Part shown: one piece after another, positions 10,747 to 21,945 of the stretch
Position numbering within the stretch: position 1 is the stretch's first letter
Layout: every line of letters starts with the position of its first letter
Assembly (NCBI GenBank): GCA_022316685.1
Contig: JAKJHU010000338.1
Coordinates: 1-64,000 of the forward strand
Reading direction: 5' to 3'
From: Progne subis subis
Taxonomy: Eukaryota > Chordata > Aves > Passeriformes > Hirundinidae
DNA: 64,000 nucleotides
Program-made: the position numbers and the translations under genes
The notes under the pieces: model-generated
What the model saw: the letters and a program-made list of their open reading frames with translations, nothing else
Database searches by the model: none
What the model was told of the DNA's origin: nothing

Positions 10747-11794
10747 TCAAAGTGTGATCAGTGCTGAGTACAGGGGAAGAATGACCTCCCTGCTCCTGCT
10801 GGCCACACCATTCCTGATCCAGGCCAGGTGCCATTGGCCCTCTTGGCCACCTGGGCACACTGCTGGCTCATGTTCAGGTGCTGTCACCAGTACCCCCAGG
10901 TCCCTTTCCTCCTGGGCACTGTCCAGCCACACCGTCCCCCACCTAAAAGGCTGCATGGGGTTATTGTGGCCAAAGTGCAGGACTCGGCACTTGGACTTAT
11001 TAAACTTCATCTTGTTAGACTCTGCCCACCCATGCAACTGTTCCAGATCTCTCTGTAGAGCCATCCTATCTTCCAGCATATCAATACACACACCCAGCTT
11101 AGTGTCATCTGCAAATTTACTAATCAAAGATTCAATACCCTCATCCATGTCATCAATAAAAATATGGAACAGAACTGGCCCCAGCACAGACCCCTGAGGG
11201 ACTCCACTGGTGACTGGCCGCCAGCTGGATGCAGCACCATTCACCACCACTCTCTGGGCCTGGCCTTCCAGCCAATTCCTAACCCAGCACAGAGTGCTCC
11301 TGTCCAAGTCACGGGCTGCCAGCTTATCCAGGAGTGTGCTGTGGGAGACAGTGTCAAAGGCCTTGCTGAAATCCAAATAGACAACATCCACAGCCCTTCC
11401 TGCATCCACCAGGTGGGTCACCTGCTCATAAAAGGTGATCGATCAGGTTGGTCAAACATGACCTACCTCTCCTAAACCCATGCTGGCTGGGCCTGAGACC
11501 CTGGCCATCCTGTAAATTCTGTGTGATGACACTCAGTATAAACTGTTCCATTATCTTGCCAGGTACTGAGGTCAGGTTGACGGGTCTGTAATTACCAGGA
11601 TCCTCCTTTGCACCCTTTTTGTGACTGGGTGTCACACTGGCCAGCTTCCAGTCATCTGGCACCTCACCAGTGAGACAGGATTGATGGCAGGTGATGGAGA
11701 GCGGCTTTGCAAGCTCATCTGCCAGCTCCCTCATCACCCTGGGATGGATCCCGTCTGGGCCCAAAGATTTATGGGTATCCAAGCATCTCAGCAT
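10747..11794 (-). pseudogene. CR1 ORF2 reverse transcriptase, broken
   Basis: Two overlapping frames encode the reverse transcriptase that copies CR1 RNA at the target site. The upstream piece (11794-11426) has the finger region with SLGPDGIHPRV and NYRPVNLTSVPGK. The downstream piece (11421-10747) has the palm with [15 protein letters not shown], the [12 protein letters not shown] segment and the catalytic FADD box (FADDTKLGV). A frameshift and stop separate the pieces at about 11422-11428. The C-terminal end shifts again near 10750 and runs on at 10700-10497 (the [17 protein letters not shown] stretch). Catalytic residues survive but the protein cannot be made in one piece. Confidence 0.9.
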
Positions 11795-12062
11795 TTCTCT
11801 GACTGCTCTTCCTGGATAATGGGTGGCCCATTCTATTCCCTGACTCCATCAACCAACCCAAGAGAACAGTTTTCTTGAAGGCAAGTTGTCTTTCCACTGA
11901 AAACTGAAGCAAAGAAGGCATTAAGCACTTCTGCCTTCTCCTCTGCAGTTACTATGTTTCCTCCCTCATGCAATAGAGAAGAAAGGTTTGGCTTACCTTT
12001 CCTTTTACTGTTAATTTATTTGTAGAAATATTTTTTATTAACCTTTGTAGAAATAACTCCTC

Positions 12063-12605
12063 TGCTGTGGACTCTGGGATGGTGTGGATGAATGTAGAAG
12101 AGAGATCTCTGAAGTTGGGTTTTAGAAGATGAGGTTTATTGTAACGGATGTGAAGCCTTGCTCTGAGCTGCCAGGCTGCAGCTCGTGGCAAGGCCTAGGG
12201 AGGTGGGGGAAGGGAGAGGTAGGGAGAGGAAATTCCAAAAGAGGAAAGTCCTCGGGGAAGGGTGCCAGGCAAAGAGGGCATCCAGCCCCCTTGGGACCCC
12301 TGATAAGGGGTCTCAAGGTGGGCTGGAACAGGACTTGTGCCAATGGGGTTACAGATACCTGATACTTCAGGGGAGGGTTACAGATGTGGGATGAACCATA
12401 CATTGTGGGGAGAGACAGGACATTCCATTTGACCTCTGGGTCTGGCTGCAGGTAACCTTCAGCTGGTCACATAACTGTTTTCCCAGACATCCAGTAGCTC
12501 TCAACATCAAAACTTGCTTTCAATTCTATCTCAGTTACAGGTTTTACATTCTCAGAATCTAAGGAATCATATTTATAGGGCTTTCTGGCTTCATCCTCCC
12601 CAACA
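12063..12605 (-). mobile_element. Solo LTR nested inside the CR1
   Basis: On the minus strand it runs from TGTTGGGG at 12605 to CCACAGCA at 12063. The two ends are imperfect inverted repeats (TGTTGGGG and TGCTGTGG). It has a TATA-like TATAAAT at 12577-12571 and AATAAA at 12140-12135. A 9-bp direct repeat, TCTGCTGTG, lies at 12061-12069 and 12609-12617. The left copy overlaps the LTR end, so it is not a clean target-site duplication. CR1 sequence lies on both sides, so the LTR came later. There is no internal retroviral sequence. Confidence 0.72.
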
Positions 12606-12608
12606 TTT

Positions 12609-12902
12609 TCTGCTGTGTTAAGTTCCCAGCAGATGTCTGGCAGGTCAAAGTGACCTACAAGAACAAGGGCTGAAGATCCTGAAACATTCTCAAGCTGCTT
12701 ATTTATAGAATAAGTTGTCCACCTCTTCCTCCTGGTTGGGTGGATGATAACAGACTCCCAATAGGATGTCAGCCTTGTTGGCTTTCCCCTTAATTCTTAC
12801 CCATAGGCATTCAATTGCATCTTCATTAGTTTCAATACTTATGGTGTCAAAATCCTTCTTAATATAAACTTCATGAGGAGCCTGTGCTGGGGATGGACAC
12901 AT
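12609..12902 (-). pseudogene. CR1 ORF2 endonuclease fragment
   Basis: Part of the apurinic-type endonuclease that nicks target DNA for CR1. The open piece at 12902-12699 contains LGVCYHPPNQEEEVDNLFYK. Further downstream on the minus strand (about 12690-12620), ALVLVGHFDLPDICWEL corresponds to the conserved GDFNLPDICW box with D to H and N to D changes. The solo LTR then interrupts it. Confidence 0.82.
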
Positions 12903-12905
12903 TAA

Positions 12906-14147
12906 TGCTTTGAGACACTTTGGGCTTTTCTTTTGACTGTCACTCCTGGAAAGGTTTGTGCAATCTCCTCTCAGGCCCTGAGGTTCCGGGACTCAGAACC
13001 AAGTGCACCACAGGGTTCATCAGGATCAAGTGAGTCCTGACAAACCATGGCTCTGCCTTGAGTTCCCTTTGGTCTAGTGCCATTCATTAGGAAATTTTCT
13101 GGCTGCACTTACGGAGAAATATTTCAAAGAGCTTCTAATAAATCCACATTCCTATTTTAAAGGGGGTATTTTTCTCTTTAAGGAAGAGGTGATTGCAGCA
13201 TTCTGTGATTGATATTGACCCAGGGACTCCCAAGGAGGTCTGGTCTGCTCAGAGAAGCTGTGCCTTGAGGTCTGACCCAGTGTAGACAACCTTGTTCCAC
13301 ATCCCCCAACCCCATCCTGTCTCTCCTCACTCACCTGGGACCTGCTTTGCTCAGAGAACTGGCTGCACTCAGGCAAAGAGGGGATTTCTTCCTTTCTAAG
13401 TAATCTAATACTTCTGGGTTTCAAACTCAATTGTGTGCCAAGCCCAAGGTGCCACCAGGGAGGTTCCCTTTCCCCTTGCAGAACCATGCAAGGAATGTTT
13501 TAGACACTCAGGACGTTCAATGAACACAAATACAGAGTTGGGTGAAGGCAGAATTAGACCAGCTCCTGAAGGACAGACAAGCTTTGAACTCCTTGTAGCT
13601 CAAAGCTCCAGGTGGGTTGTTGGGAGGTGTGTGAGTGAGCCAGGAGTGAGGGGAAGGGAAATGCGGAGAGCCCTGGAAGTGCTTGTGTGCAGACAGGCTG
13701 TGGGGAAGGGCCCTGCAGCCCTGCCCTGGGCCAGGAGTGAGGGTGGATCATCATCCCAACCTGCCCTGGGCCATGGCAAGGGGCTGTGGCCATGGACATC
13801 TGCACTGACCCCACTGCACCAGCCCCGTGCTCAGGGCTGGTGTCAGTGCCCAGAGCCAGAGGGGATCCCTTGCTGGAGGCTTGTGCCACGGCCACCTGCC
13901 CTGTGCCCCGCTGGCTGCTCAGGCGCCACGGAACCAGCAGCAAACGCCACTGTCAGGGCCAAAGGCCAGCTCAGCCAGACAGAAAGGGGCAGTGCTGGGC
14001 ACTGCTTCCATGGCAGCCCTCCCTGGGACACCACACCTGGGTCACCTGTCATGGAATTGCCATGGAAACCTGGCTGATTGGAAATGCAGTGGTGGACAAA
14101 GGTTTTAGTGGGGCGTGTCACAACAGGACAAAGGGTGTTGGTTTTAA
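12906..14147. other. Intergenic DNA, no supported gene
   Basis: Ordinary mixed-composition DNA, GC-rich from about 13600 to 14080. The open frames at 13433-14077 (plus) and 13554-13943 (minus) are low-complexity and overlap each other, and neither shows a domain. Confidence 0.5.
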
Positions 14148-14397
14148 ACTAAAGGAAGGGAGGTTCAGATAAGGGGAGATAAGGAGGAAAGTTTTGAAGA
14201 TTAGCTTGGTGATACAGCAGGACAGGTTCCCATGGAGGTGGTCAGTGCCCCATCCCTGGAAACATTCAAGTCCAGCTGAGACAGAGCTCTGAACAACCTG
14301 ATCTGGTGAAAGATGTCCCTGCTCATGGCAGGGGTTTGGATGAGATGAGCACTGCAGAACTCTTCCCATCCAAAGCACTCCAGGATTGCATGGGGAG
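14148..14397 (+). mobile_element. CR1 LINE 3' end, different subfamily
   Basis: Matches the CR1 tail of the type with GTTTTAAACTAAAGGAAGG, then CATCCCTGGAAACATTCAAG, then CTGATCTGGTGAAAGATGTCC. It differs from the CR1 at 2562 and from those at the receptor unit junctions. The terminal octamer repeats are lost or diverged. Confidence 0.8.
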
Positions 14398-14849
14398 AAG
14401 GGGCTGCTCATTGGACTCCAGCCACTCAGAGAGACTGCTGTGTCCCTAAGCAAGCCATTATTTGCTTGCTCACAATCATTTTTTCCCTATCTTTTAGAGT
14501 CACCGATGCATTAATTGCTTATCCAAACTTGAAACAGTTCATGAGCCACTCTGAAGAAAAATAAATATTAATGAGACAATTTCAATGGAATTCATGTCCT
14601 CTGCCTCTTAATGCTGAAAGACTGTATTTATTACATGTCAGGAATTAAGTCTTGATACCTAATAAATGGGAAAATGTAGAATATACTGAGTAGATCACCA
14701 TGTTGCAAGGGATCATTGCTTTTTAGTCGTATTTGACCAAATTAGTGATCATAGAGAGGAAGGACTGGTCAATTCTAACAGAGAAAGTAGGTGAAAGAGA
14801 TGTCGACATGTGCGGGCTTGAAAGCAAAACCAGTGAGAGACTCCAAGTC
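14398..14849. other. Intergenic DNA, nothing recognised
   Basis: AT-rich, single-copy-looking sequence without a gene or repeat I can name. Confidence 0.45.
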
Positions 14850-14854
14850 AGGGG

Positions 14855-14892
<38 letters not shown>

Positions 14893-15300
14893 AGGTGAAA
14901 ATAAAAGGTAAAATAAAATAAATGCAATAGTAGAAAAGATCACTGCCAGAGTCAGAATACAACCTGATTCCCTGTGGTGGTGGTAGCAGTCCAGATGAAG
15001 TGGTCTGGTTGGAGCAGTGTTCCCACAGAAAGGTCTGGTAGCTCTTGTCCTCTGGGAATCCAGTGGGTAAGGCTGCCTGTGCTGTCCCAAATCCCAGATT
15101 CTATCCAGGTGGGAATGCTTGGCTCCTCCCTGTGGACACAGCATCTCACAATGGGCTGATATCATTTTATCAGTCTTGCAATGGGGCCTTGATTGCCCAT
15201 TAAACAGAGATAGCTCCTGGAGGGAGTTATCTATGAGTCATGCAGCAGGGCATTGATGGGCCATTAACAGAAGATAGTCTGGAGGTAGGGGGCAAGGGAA
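14850..15300 (-). repeat. LTR-like repeat, left arm of an inverted pair, with poly(A)
   Basis: Starts at a 37-base A run (14854-14890). The reverse complement aligns with 16800-17345: both have GGAGGAGCCAAGCATTCCCA, then a CACCTGGATA segment, then ACTGGATTCCCAGAGGA, then a TC(A)GGTTGTATTCT-like stretch, then the homopolymer. At the other end are degenerate GGCCCATTAACAGAAGAT units. It resembles a non-coding LTR, but I cannot fix its ends. Confidence 0.6.
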
Positions 15301-16019
15301 ACACTGCCCAACCTAGCTTCAACAGCTCATGTAGATGGTGAGAGAATACATACTTTGGGCACATCTTACACTGTAACAGGACACTGATGTCGTATAGTTC
15401 CAGAGGTCCAAGGAGCTCCATTATCTCAGTATCCTTGGGAGTTCAGCAAACTTGTGTCCTGTTCCAGTGAACATCCTTCTCCATATCACCTATCCTTGCA
15501 TTCCTTGCTGCTTTCACGCATAAGCCCTGTCTTTTTTTCACAAGCAGCTAATACTGTAAAAAAATGTAGCAGCAACTAAGCAATATTATTTCTAATAATA
15601 CTCTTTCTGATCCATACCCTTTAATTTCTAACCCCTGTTTCAGGGACACCCAGGATATTTAGGAAGGGGGAGTTCACGGGGTCTCTGCTTTTGCAAAATG
15701 GTGGGTCTGGGGGCTGAGAAAGGCAGAAATGGGGGTCCAAGGCATTCCAGGCCATCCCAAAGTCAAGCATATGTGAAGTCTCGAGGCTGGGAGCCATGGG
15801 ATGGCCAGGAAAAGGGAAGCACGGGGTCCTGATTTCTAGAAATAGAGGATTTACTGTACTCCCTCCCTCGGCTCTCCAGGAGCGCCCCCAGCCCCAGAGC
15901 TGGGACCATCGTCCTGCTCCAGGGAGATCCTGGCAGTGTGTTTGGGAGATGCCACAGTGTCCAGGGGAGGGCTGGGATAGAGTGGGGGGATCACTTCCAG
16001 ATGTCCTTGGTGAAGGTTC
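15301..16019. other. Intergenic DNA, nothing recognised
   Basis: No gene or clear repeat. The frames at 15796-16035 and on the opposite strand are short and compositional. Confidence 0.45.
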
Positions 16020-16790
16020 TGTAAATCCCAGTTAGTCCTAGGCACCCCCAGTGTGTTCCCAGTCATCCCCAGTCCTTCCAATCACTCTCAGTATGGTCCC
16101 ACTTGCCTCCAGCTAGATCAAACCAGTCAGTCCCAGTATGATGCCATTTGCTCCCAGTGTGCTCTCAGTGGTTCTCAGTCACCCCCAGTATGGGGGATGA
16201 TGTGCAGGGGCGGGGGGATGTGGGTTCCCCCACAGTGGGGGTTGGTTTTCCTGGGCTGGGCCCTCCGAGCTCTGCTGGGGCCACATGGGTACCGTGCGGG
16301 GGGACGCGGGGTTTGGGGAGCCCCAGGAGAGCCATGGCTTCCCTGAACAAGGAGACCCCCAGAACCCTCAAGTGGGGACCCCAAGAGGGGGGAACCTCTG
16401 GGATTGCCAGGACTCTGGCAGGGTTGCTGGAGCTGAAGGGGCGGGATGGCTGGGAAAGAGGTTCAGGAGTCCTGGTGCTGGAAGTGGCTACTCCCAGTAT
16501 GGGCACAGTTGCCCCCCAGGTGCGGTTCCAGTTTCCTCAGCACTCCCAGTACGAGCCCAGTCACTGCCAGTCATTCCCCATTATGATGCAGTTTGCCCCA
16601 GCATGGTCCCAGTTGCTCCCACTTTCATCCAGTGTGTTCCCAGTTCTCCCAGTTCCCCCTAGTACAGTCCCAGTCACTCCCAGTATGATGCCAGTCCCTC
16701 CCTGAATGCTCCCAGTCCTGCCTAGTCACCCACAATGTAGACAACTCACTCCAAACTTCTCACAGTAGCTTCCCAGCATGGTCCCACTTC
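16020..16790. repeat. Degenerate CCCAGT-type minisatellite in two blocks
   Basis: Blocks at about 16020-16195 and 16490-16790 consist of short units such as TCCCAGTATGATGCCA and GTCCCAGTTGCTCCCA, period about 15 bp, heavily diverged. A GC-rich interruption of about 300 bp lies between them. Confidence 0.75.
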
Positions 16791-16799
16791 TCCCATTGT

Positions 16800-17299
16800 G
16801 CTACTTTGAAAAAAAACCAACTGGAGATCCAAGTAAAAACTGTTCCATGACCCATTTCTCATAACTCCAGGGTGATATCTTTTGTTAATGGGACAGTGGT
16901 TAAAACCAAAGGGGGCAGTGTTCTTTATCTCTTCCATGACCCATTCTCCCTCCAGGGAGATATCTTCTGTTAATGGGCCATTGCCTCTCACTGCATGACT
17001 GATAAAATTACATCATCCCATTGTGAGATGCTCCACCCAGAGGGAGGAGCCAAGCATTCCCACCTGGATATAATCTGAGATTTAAACACCAGAAGCAGCC
17101 TGTTTCCACTGGATTCCCAGAGGAAGACCAGACCCATCTACACCACCACTGGACCTTCAGAGGAAAACTACACCCTTCTACAAGATTGTTGCTTCAGCAA
17201 AGCCACATCTGTCACTCCAGGAGGACTGCAGCCACGATTTGATTGGACTGCTAGCAAAACCCTTAACAACCAGGTATCAAGTTGTAGTCTAACTCTATC

Positions 17300-17340
<41 letters not shown>

Positions 17341-17345
17341 CCTAC
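16800..17345 (+). repeat. LTR-like repeat, right arm of an inverted pair, with poly(T)
   Basis: Plus-strand counterpart of 14850-15300. It opens with two degenerate copies of a roughly 75-bp unit around TCCCATTAAC and TAATGGGCCATT. It then has CACCTGGATATAATCTGAG (a possible TATA element near 17070) and a paired series of GACC and CTTCAGAGGAAAACTACACC stretches, and ends at a T run of about 36 bases (17305-17340). It lies just upstream of the first zinc-finger exon and could serve as its promoter, though this is unproven. Confidence 0.6.
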
Positions 17346-17384
17346 TGCATTTTTAGTTTAATTTTTTATTTTTTAGCTTAGGCC

Positions 17385-18931
17385 ATGAGGAAGATGCTCC
17401 AGGACAGCCAGGCAGGTGAGGAGGAAGTCAGTGCCCCTTTCCCCCTCTCTTCTGGTCCATCTCCCAGCCCAGCATGGCCCCTGGCTGCAGGACAACCCCG
17501 CTGCCAGGGATGCAATGGGTGGATCTCCTTCCCCTTCCCTCTGGCACTGAGTCAAATCCCATCCTCTCCTTTTCCTTCCTCCCCCAGACAAGGATCTGAG
17601 GATGGAGACCAGGCAGGACAAATCCCGAGGGCAGAACTTCATGGAAGAATCCATTTTGAGTGGCTCCACTGCGCAGGACTCCAATGGGAAGGAAAAGCCC
17701 CAGAGATCCTGCATAAGGAAGGGTTCCAAACCCATCCCAGGGTGCTCGGAGAATGGAAGACCCAGCCTATGCCGGGAAGATGGTCAGAGCTCCAGCCAGA
17801 GCTCTCAGCTGATCCAGCACCAGGTGATCCAAACTGGGGATCAGCCCTACAAATGTGGAGAATGTGGGAAGGGCTTCAAGCACAACTCCACCCTTGTGAC
17901 CCACCGTCGCATCCACACTGGGGAGAGGCCCTATGAGTGTGGGGAATGTGGGAAGAGCTTCAGCCAGAGATCCCACCTGATCTGCCACCAGAGGACCCAC
18001 ACCAGGGAGAGGCCCCACCAGTGTGAGGAATGTAGGATGTGCTTCAGCCAGATTTCCCACCTGATCTGCCACCAGAGGATCCACACTGGAGAGAGGCCCT
18101 ACAAGTGTGGGCCGTGTGGGAAGAGCTTCAGCCAGAGGTCCAACCTGATCCGCCACCAGAGGATCCACACCAGGGAATGGCCTTACTTATGTGAGCAATG
18201 TGGGAAGAGCTTCAGCCAGAGATCGCACCTGATCTGCCACCAAAAGATCCACACCAGGGAGAGACCTTACAAGTGTCCCGAGGTTTCGGAACGGCTCCAG
18301 TCTCCTCCTGCACCAGTGGATTCACACAGAGTAGGGACCCTTCCACTGCCCCAACTGAAGGAAGGGCTTCAAGCAAAACACTACCCTTATCACCCAACGA
18401 ATCATCCACCAAAAGATCTGCACCAGGGAGAGGCCCTACCAGTGCAGGGAATGTGGGATGAGCTTCACCCGGACATCCCACTTGATCCCCCACCAGAACA
18501 TCCTCACTGGGGAAATGCCCTACAAGTGTGCAGAATGCAGGAAGGGCTTCCACCAGAGCATCCAACTGGTCATCCACAAAATGATCCACAATGGGAAGAG
18601 GCCCTACCAGTGCAGGGAATGTCGGATGAGCTTCACTCGGACCTCCCACTTGATCTCCCACCAGAACATCCTCACTGGGGAAATTCCCTACAAGTGTGCG
18701 GAATGCAGGAAGGGCTTCCACCAGAGCATCCAACTGGTCATCCACAAAATGATCCACAATGGGAAGAGGCCCTACCAGTGCAGGGAATGTGGGATGAGCG
18801 TCAGTACAAGCTCCCACCTGCTCCGTCACCGGAGGATCCAAACCAGGAAATGGCCCTACCAATGTCCTGCTTGTGGGAAGAGCTTGTCCATGAGCTCTCA
18901 CTTGAGCAGACACCAATGGAACCACCAGTAA
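17385..18931 (+). pseudogene. C2H2 zinc-finger gene, two exons, frameshifted finger array
   Basis: Zinc-finger proteins of this bird-expanded type are probable nuclear DNA-binding repressors. A short exon (17385-17415, [10 protein letters not shown]) ends at a GTGAGG donor. The CCCCCAG acceptor at 17587 joins it in phase to [12 protein letters not shown], the linker known from this family. About 85 residues later, five C2H2 fingers follow from 17848 to 18270 with TGERP- and TRERP-type linkers. In the sixth finger a loss of about ten bases near 18281 shifts the frame. A finger in the shifted frame has two stops (near 18333 and 18357), and further fingers are open at 18458-18931. Several of those lack a zinc-binding His (HQNIL, HRRIQ). 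A remnant finger follows the stop at 18929. The original frame stays open to 18945 but is nonsense. Best read as a recent pseudogene; a five-finger protein cannot be excluded. Confidence 0.8.
18433..18768 (+). repeat. Two-finger (168-bp) exact-period tandem duplication
   Basis: Units 18433-18600 and 18601-18768 are almost identical, and 168 bp equals two zinc fingers of 84 bp. Each encodes a [14 protein letters not shown] finger followed by [21 protein letters not shown] third start of the unit at 18769 diverges after about 30 bp. Confidence 0.88.
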
Positions 18932-19059
18932 GGGAAGGCCTGTGAGTGCCCCGACTGTGGGAAGAGTTTCATGCATTGCTCCAACTCCATCCCCCATCAG
19001 AGGACCCAACTGGGCAGACCCCTGGTGACCCACATTCCCAGTGATCTGTGTTGGCAAGA

Positions 19060-20902
19060 TACTGGGCTGGTGGTCCTTTTGTTTGGTGGTCTCTAATATT
19101 ATTCTGATTAATATTCATCCCTTTAAAACAGACAAAATTTGGGGTAAAAAAGCATTTCTAGTCTCACTTTTTATGGATGTTTAGACATTATCTGGGATTC
19201 AGGGAGATAACTTGGGAGGATTTGGGGGTTTTGGGAGTATTCGGTGTAGTTGTCTCCATGTCTTGGCACACAAAGATACGAGAGGGTTTGACCTGTCACC
19301 TCAAAACTACTCAATGCCACTGAAAACTACTTAGTCCCACCCAAAATTACTTGATTCTGCTGCTGGTCAGGGTGGAGTAGGGTGTGAAGGGGATTGGGCA
19401 AAGCACGATGCACTTCAGGAGGGGTGAGGTGGGCATAAGGTGGGGCAGGATGGGTGGGAGGGGATTTGGGAGGAGTGAAATGGGGGAAATACAGCTTGGG
19501 AAAGGGGTCTTGATGTCCAGCAGGGGTGGGGTGGGTAGGAGTTGGGATTGGAGAGGTGGGGTTGTGTCTGGAATGAGATACCCAAAATTTGGGGATGATA
19601 CGCCCTTTTACTGAGGGAGTTTTTGGATGTTCCATGTTACTGAAGAGATTTTGGAGTATCTCACATTTCTGAGGTGGTTTTGGGTCTCTCCCCAACTCTG
19701 GGTGGTTCCTGAGAGCAGCTCCATGGAGCCCCATTACCAGGGGTGGTTGCCTTGGGCATGAGCTCAGAGCTGCAGCCAGAGTCCATTGCCTCGGTGCTGG
19801 AGAGCAGAGAAATGATGAATGGCCCCAGACGTCTCCAGTGTGTGTTTGGGGGCCAGGGCAAGTTCTGTGTAGGTGGGATGGTCACTGCCCCAGCCCCAGC
19901 CACTGCAGCCTCTGGTCCAGCCCCAAAGTTGCTGCCAAGGCCCTGGCTCCCCAAAAACCCCACCTGTGAGAGGGGCCAGAGCAGGTGAGGCTGTGACACG
20001 GCTGTGACACTGACATGTCTCACAGCCCCAGAGCTCACAGCAGCTGAGATGGTGCTGGATCCAGGGGCAGCTGTGGATCTCTACCTCCCTTTCTCTCTTC
20101 TCCTGACTTCCTCTTCTCAAAATCTGAAGAACTTGGGAGAGGTTAGAGTTTGCTCAGTCAGTGTTTGTGAAATGATTTACTGTAATTCCATGTTGCTTTA
20201 AGTTTTCCCAAGTACGTCATTCTCTGAAGTCTGCAAGTATAAAGTTTGTTCTCCACCCTCCTGACAAGTTTGTCCTTTTCTCCCATGCACAACCCGAGGG
20301 GATCGAGGTACCTCAAGTCCCTTTCCAGCACCGGCCGAGCGAGCTTGGGGCACAGCAGCAGGAACTGCAGGGCTCAGCAAGGCCTGGCTTGGCTGGAGGA
20401 AGCAGAAAGGCCAAGCCCTGAGCCCAGGCCTGGCACAGCAGGGCCTGTCCCTCACGGGTGCCTCGGGGCTGTTTGTGGGGCAGTGGGATGGGAGGGGCAG
20501 CAAGGACAAATGTCATCAAACTGCAACCCCTGCCAGCCTCCTCAGGGAGGGGCCAGGGAGGACCAAAGTGCAGCCCCTGAAAGGAAAGTTCCTTCTGTGG
20601 GGCCTCCAGAGGCGCTGCCAGAGCCCAGGGGACAGAGGCCTGGGTGCCTGTGGCCCTGCCAGCCCTGCCCAGCCCTTGGCCATCTGTCCTGCAGGCTGTG
20701 CCCCTGTTCGTGCTGTTCCTGTGCCCTGGCCGGCTGCACACGCCCCTCTCGCTGTCCCCTCCAGCATTTCTCAGCCCAGCATTTCTGTGCCCTCCCTGGG
20801 CTCCCTGCACCCAGCGCTGCCGGCTCCTGGCACACAGAGCCAGGGCTTGGCCCAGGCTCACACTGGGACACCTTGTGCACCAAAATTCTACCCTGGCAGG
20901 GT
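19060..20902. other. Intergenic DNA, no supported gene
   Basis: 19380-19560 is G-rich and purine-biased. 20280-20890 is GC-rich, with overlapping open frames on both strands (the longest at 20246-20935) that show no domain and no splice structure. Nothing else is recognised. Confidence 0.45.
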
Positions 20903-21750
20903 GTCCTAGTGAGAAGAATAAAGTTCTTAAGATAAAATGTTTGCAGGTTACAGAGTGTTTTGATTACTGGTTGTTAGTTATCTGTTATTTGTATTGTCTG
21001 TTATCTGTACCGGTTATCAGTTCCATGTATTAATGTTATCTGTTTGCTGTACCCCGAACCCCAGTTATTTACCAAATGTGTACCTCCCTAGTTGTTTCCC
21101 AGTTCCTAAGATCCCAGAACCCCTTACCTTACCTCGTCCCAAGTTAAGTACCTGCTGCTCCCCGATTGGCCCGCTGAGGCATCAAATGACATCCATCGGA
21201 ACATCGACACCGCCTACTTCCCTATCAGCTCCTCCCCTGTCCATCAAAACTGAGGCACTGCCCAGAGACCGGCTACTCTCCATCGAGCAACACCCAATAT
21301 GGAAATGAGGGGGGACTCCCAAGGTGCATCTCTCAGCCGGAAGTGTGGTAATTAACAATAACCCCTAACACCAACGAGCCAGCACAATTTCCAGCAGAAC
21401 GAGAGGTATTCACAGGTGAGGGAGGCCTTCCGGCACCTATAGACCTGATCAGATGAACATCCAAGACCTCACCCTGACCTGAGAAGCACCAATTGGGATA
21501 CACCCCCTAGCCTGAAATCCAGTGGGAGCGAGACCTAAGGGACTCCTGTGAGGCAAGGCTCCCGACTCTGCAGTGTGAGTGGCAGAATCTACGTAGACCT
21601 TCTTCTCAGCGGTGTCCATTGGGAGTAGCGGTGGCACAGGCATTTCCCGAGCCTTCCCATTAAAAAAGAGCTGAATTAATAAAGGCATTAAAAGGAGTAA
21701 AATCAATCTCCTGCCCTCGCCTCATTATGATGCTTGTATCCCCAGTCGTC
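20903..21750 (+). mobile_element. Probable solo LTR
   Basis: Begins TGTCCTAGTGAG at 20903 after a GC-rich flank. It contains AATAAA near 21677 followed within 60 bp by a pyrimidine-rich tail, as expected of R-U5, and abuts the next LTR at 21751. No coding sequence inside. The ends and family are uncertain because no target-site duplication is visible. Confidence 0.45.
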
Positions 21751-21905
21751 TGTTCTGTTTGTGCTGTATATTGAGTCCTGTGCCTTTAAGACTGGTTCTA
21801 AGAGCAAGCAGAAGTGCAGAGTTTGTTTTGAGAAAACTGCCTGACTCCTCCACATTCTTCTGTAGATGGGGTGTTCGGCGGAGGCTTGGAGAGACTTCAG
21901 GACAG

Positions 21906-21945
<40 letters not shown>

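Larger units (their letters stand above)
10239..12905 (-). mobile_element. Long CR1 LINE, minus strand, interrupted by a solo LTR
   Basis: The 3' end lies at 10239-10262 with the CR1-type ATTCTGTG octamer repeats (seen as CACAGAAT on the plus strand). Going upstream on the minus strand come the reverse transcriptase (10747-11794), the region between the enzymes (11800-12060), a nested solo LTR (12063-12605) and part of the endonuclease (12609-12902). At about 2.1 kb of CR1 sequence it is the longest copy in the window, still 5'-truncated and without an intact reading frame. CR1 elements move by target-primed reverse transcription, and 5' truncation is usual for them. Confidence 0.9.

Noticed and set aside
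12061..12617. hAT-type DNA transposon suggested by an 8-9 bp direct repeat
   Set aside because: No terminal inverted repeats of that class; TG...CA ends, a TATA-like box and AATAAA fit an LTR better.
18212..19057. 281-codon minus-strand frame
   Set aside because: Antisense shadow of the zinc-finger array; repeats in the protein mirror the 84-bp finger period.
20246..20935. 229-codon plus-strand frame as a gene
   Set aside because: Composition-driven, overlaps frames on both strands, no domain or splice sites consistent with a conserved protein.
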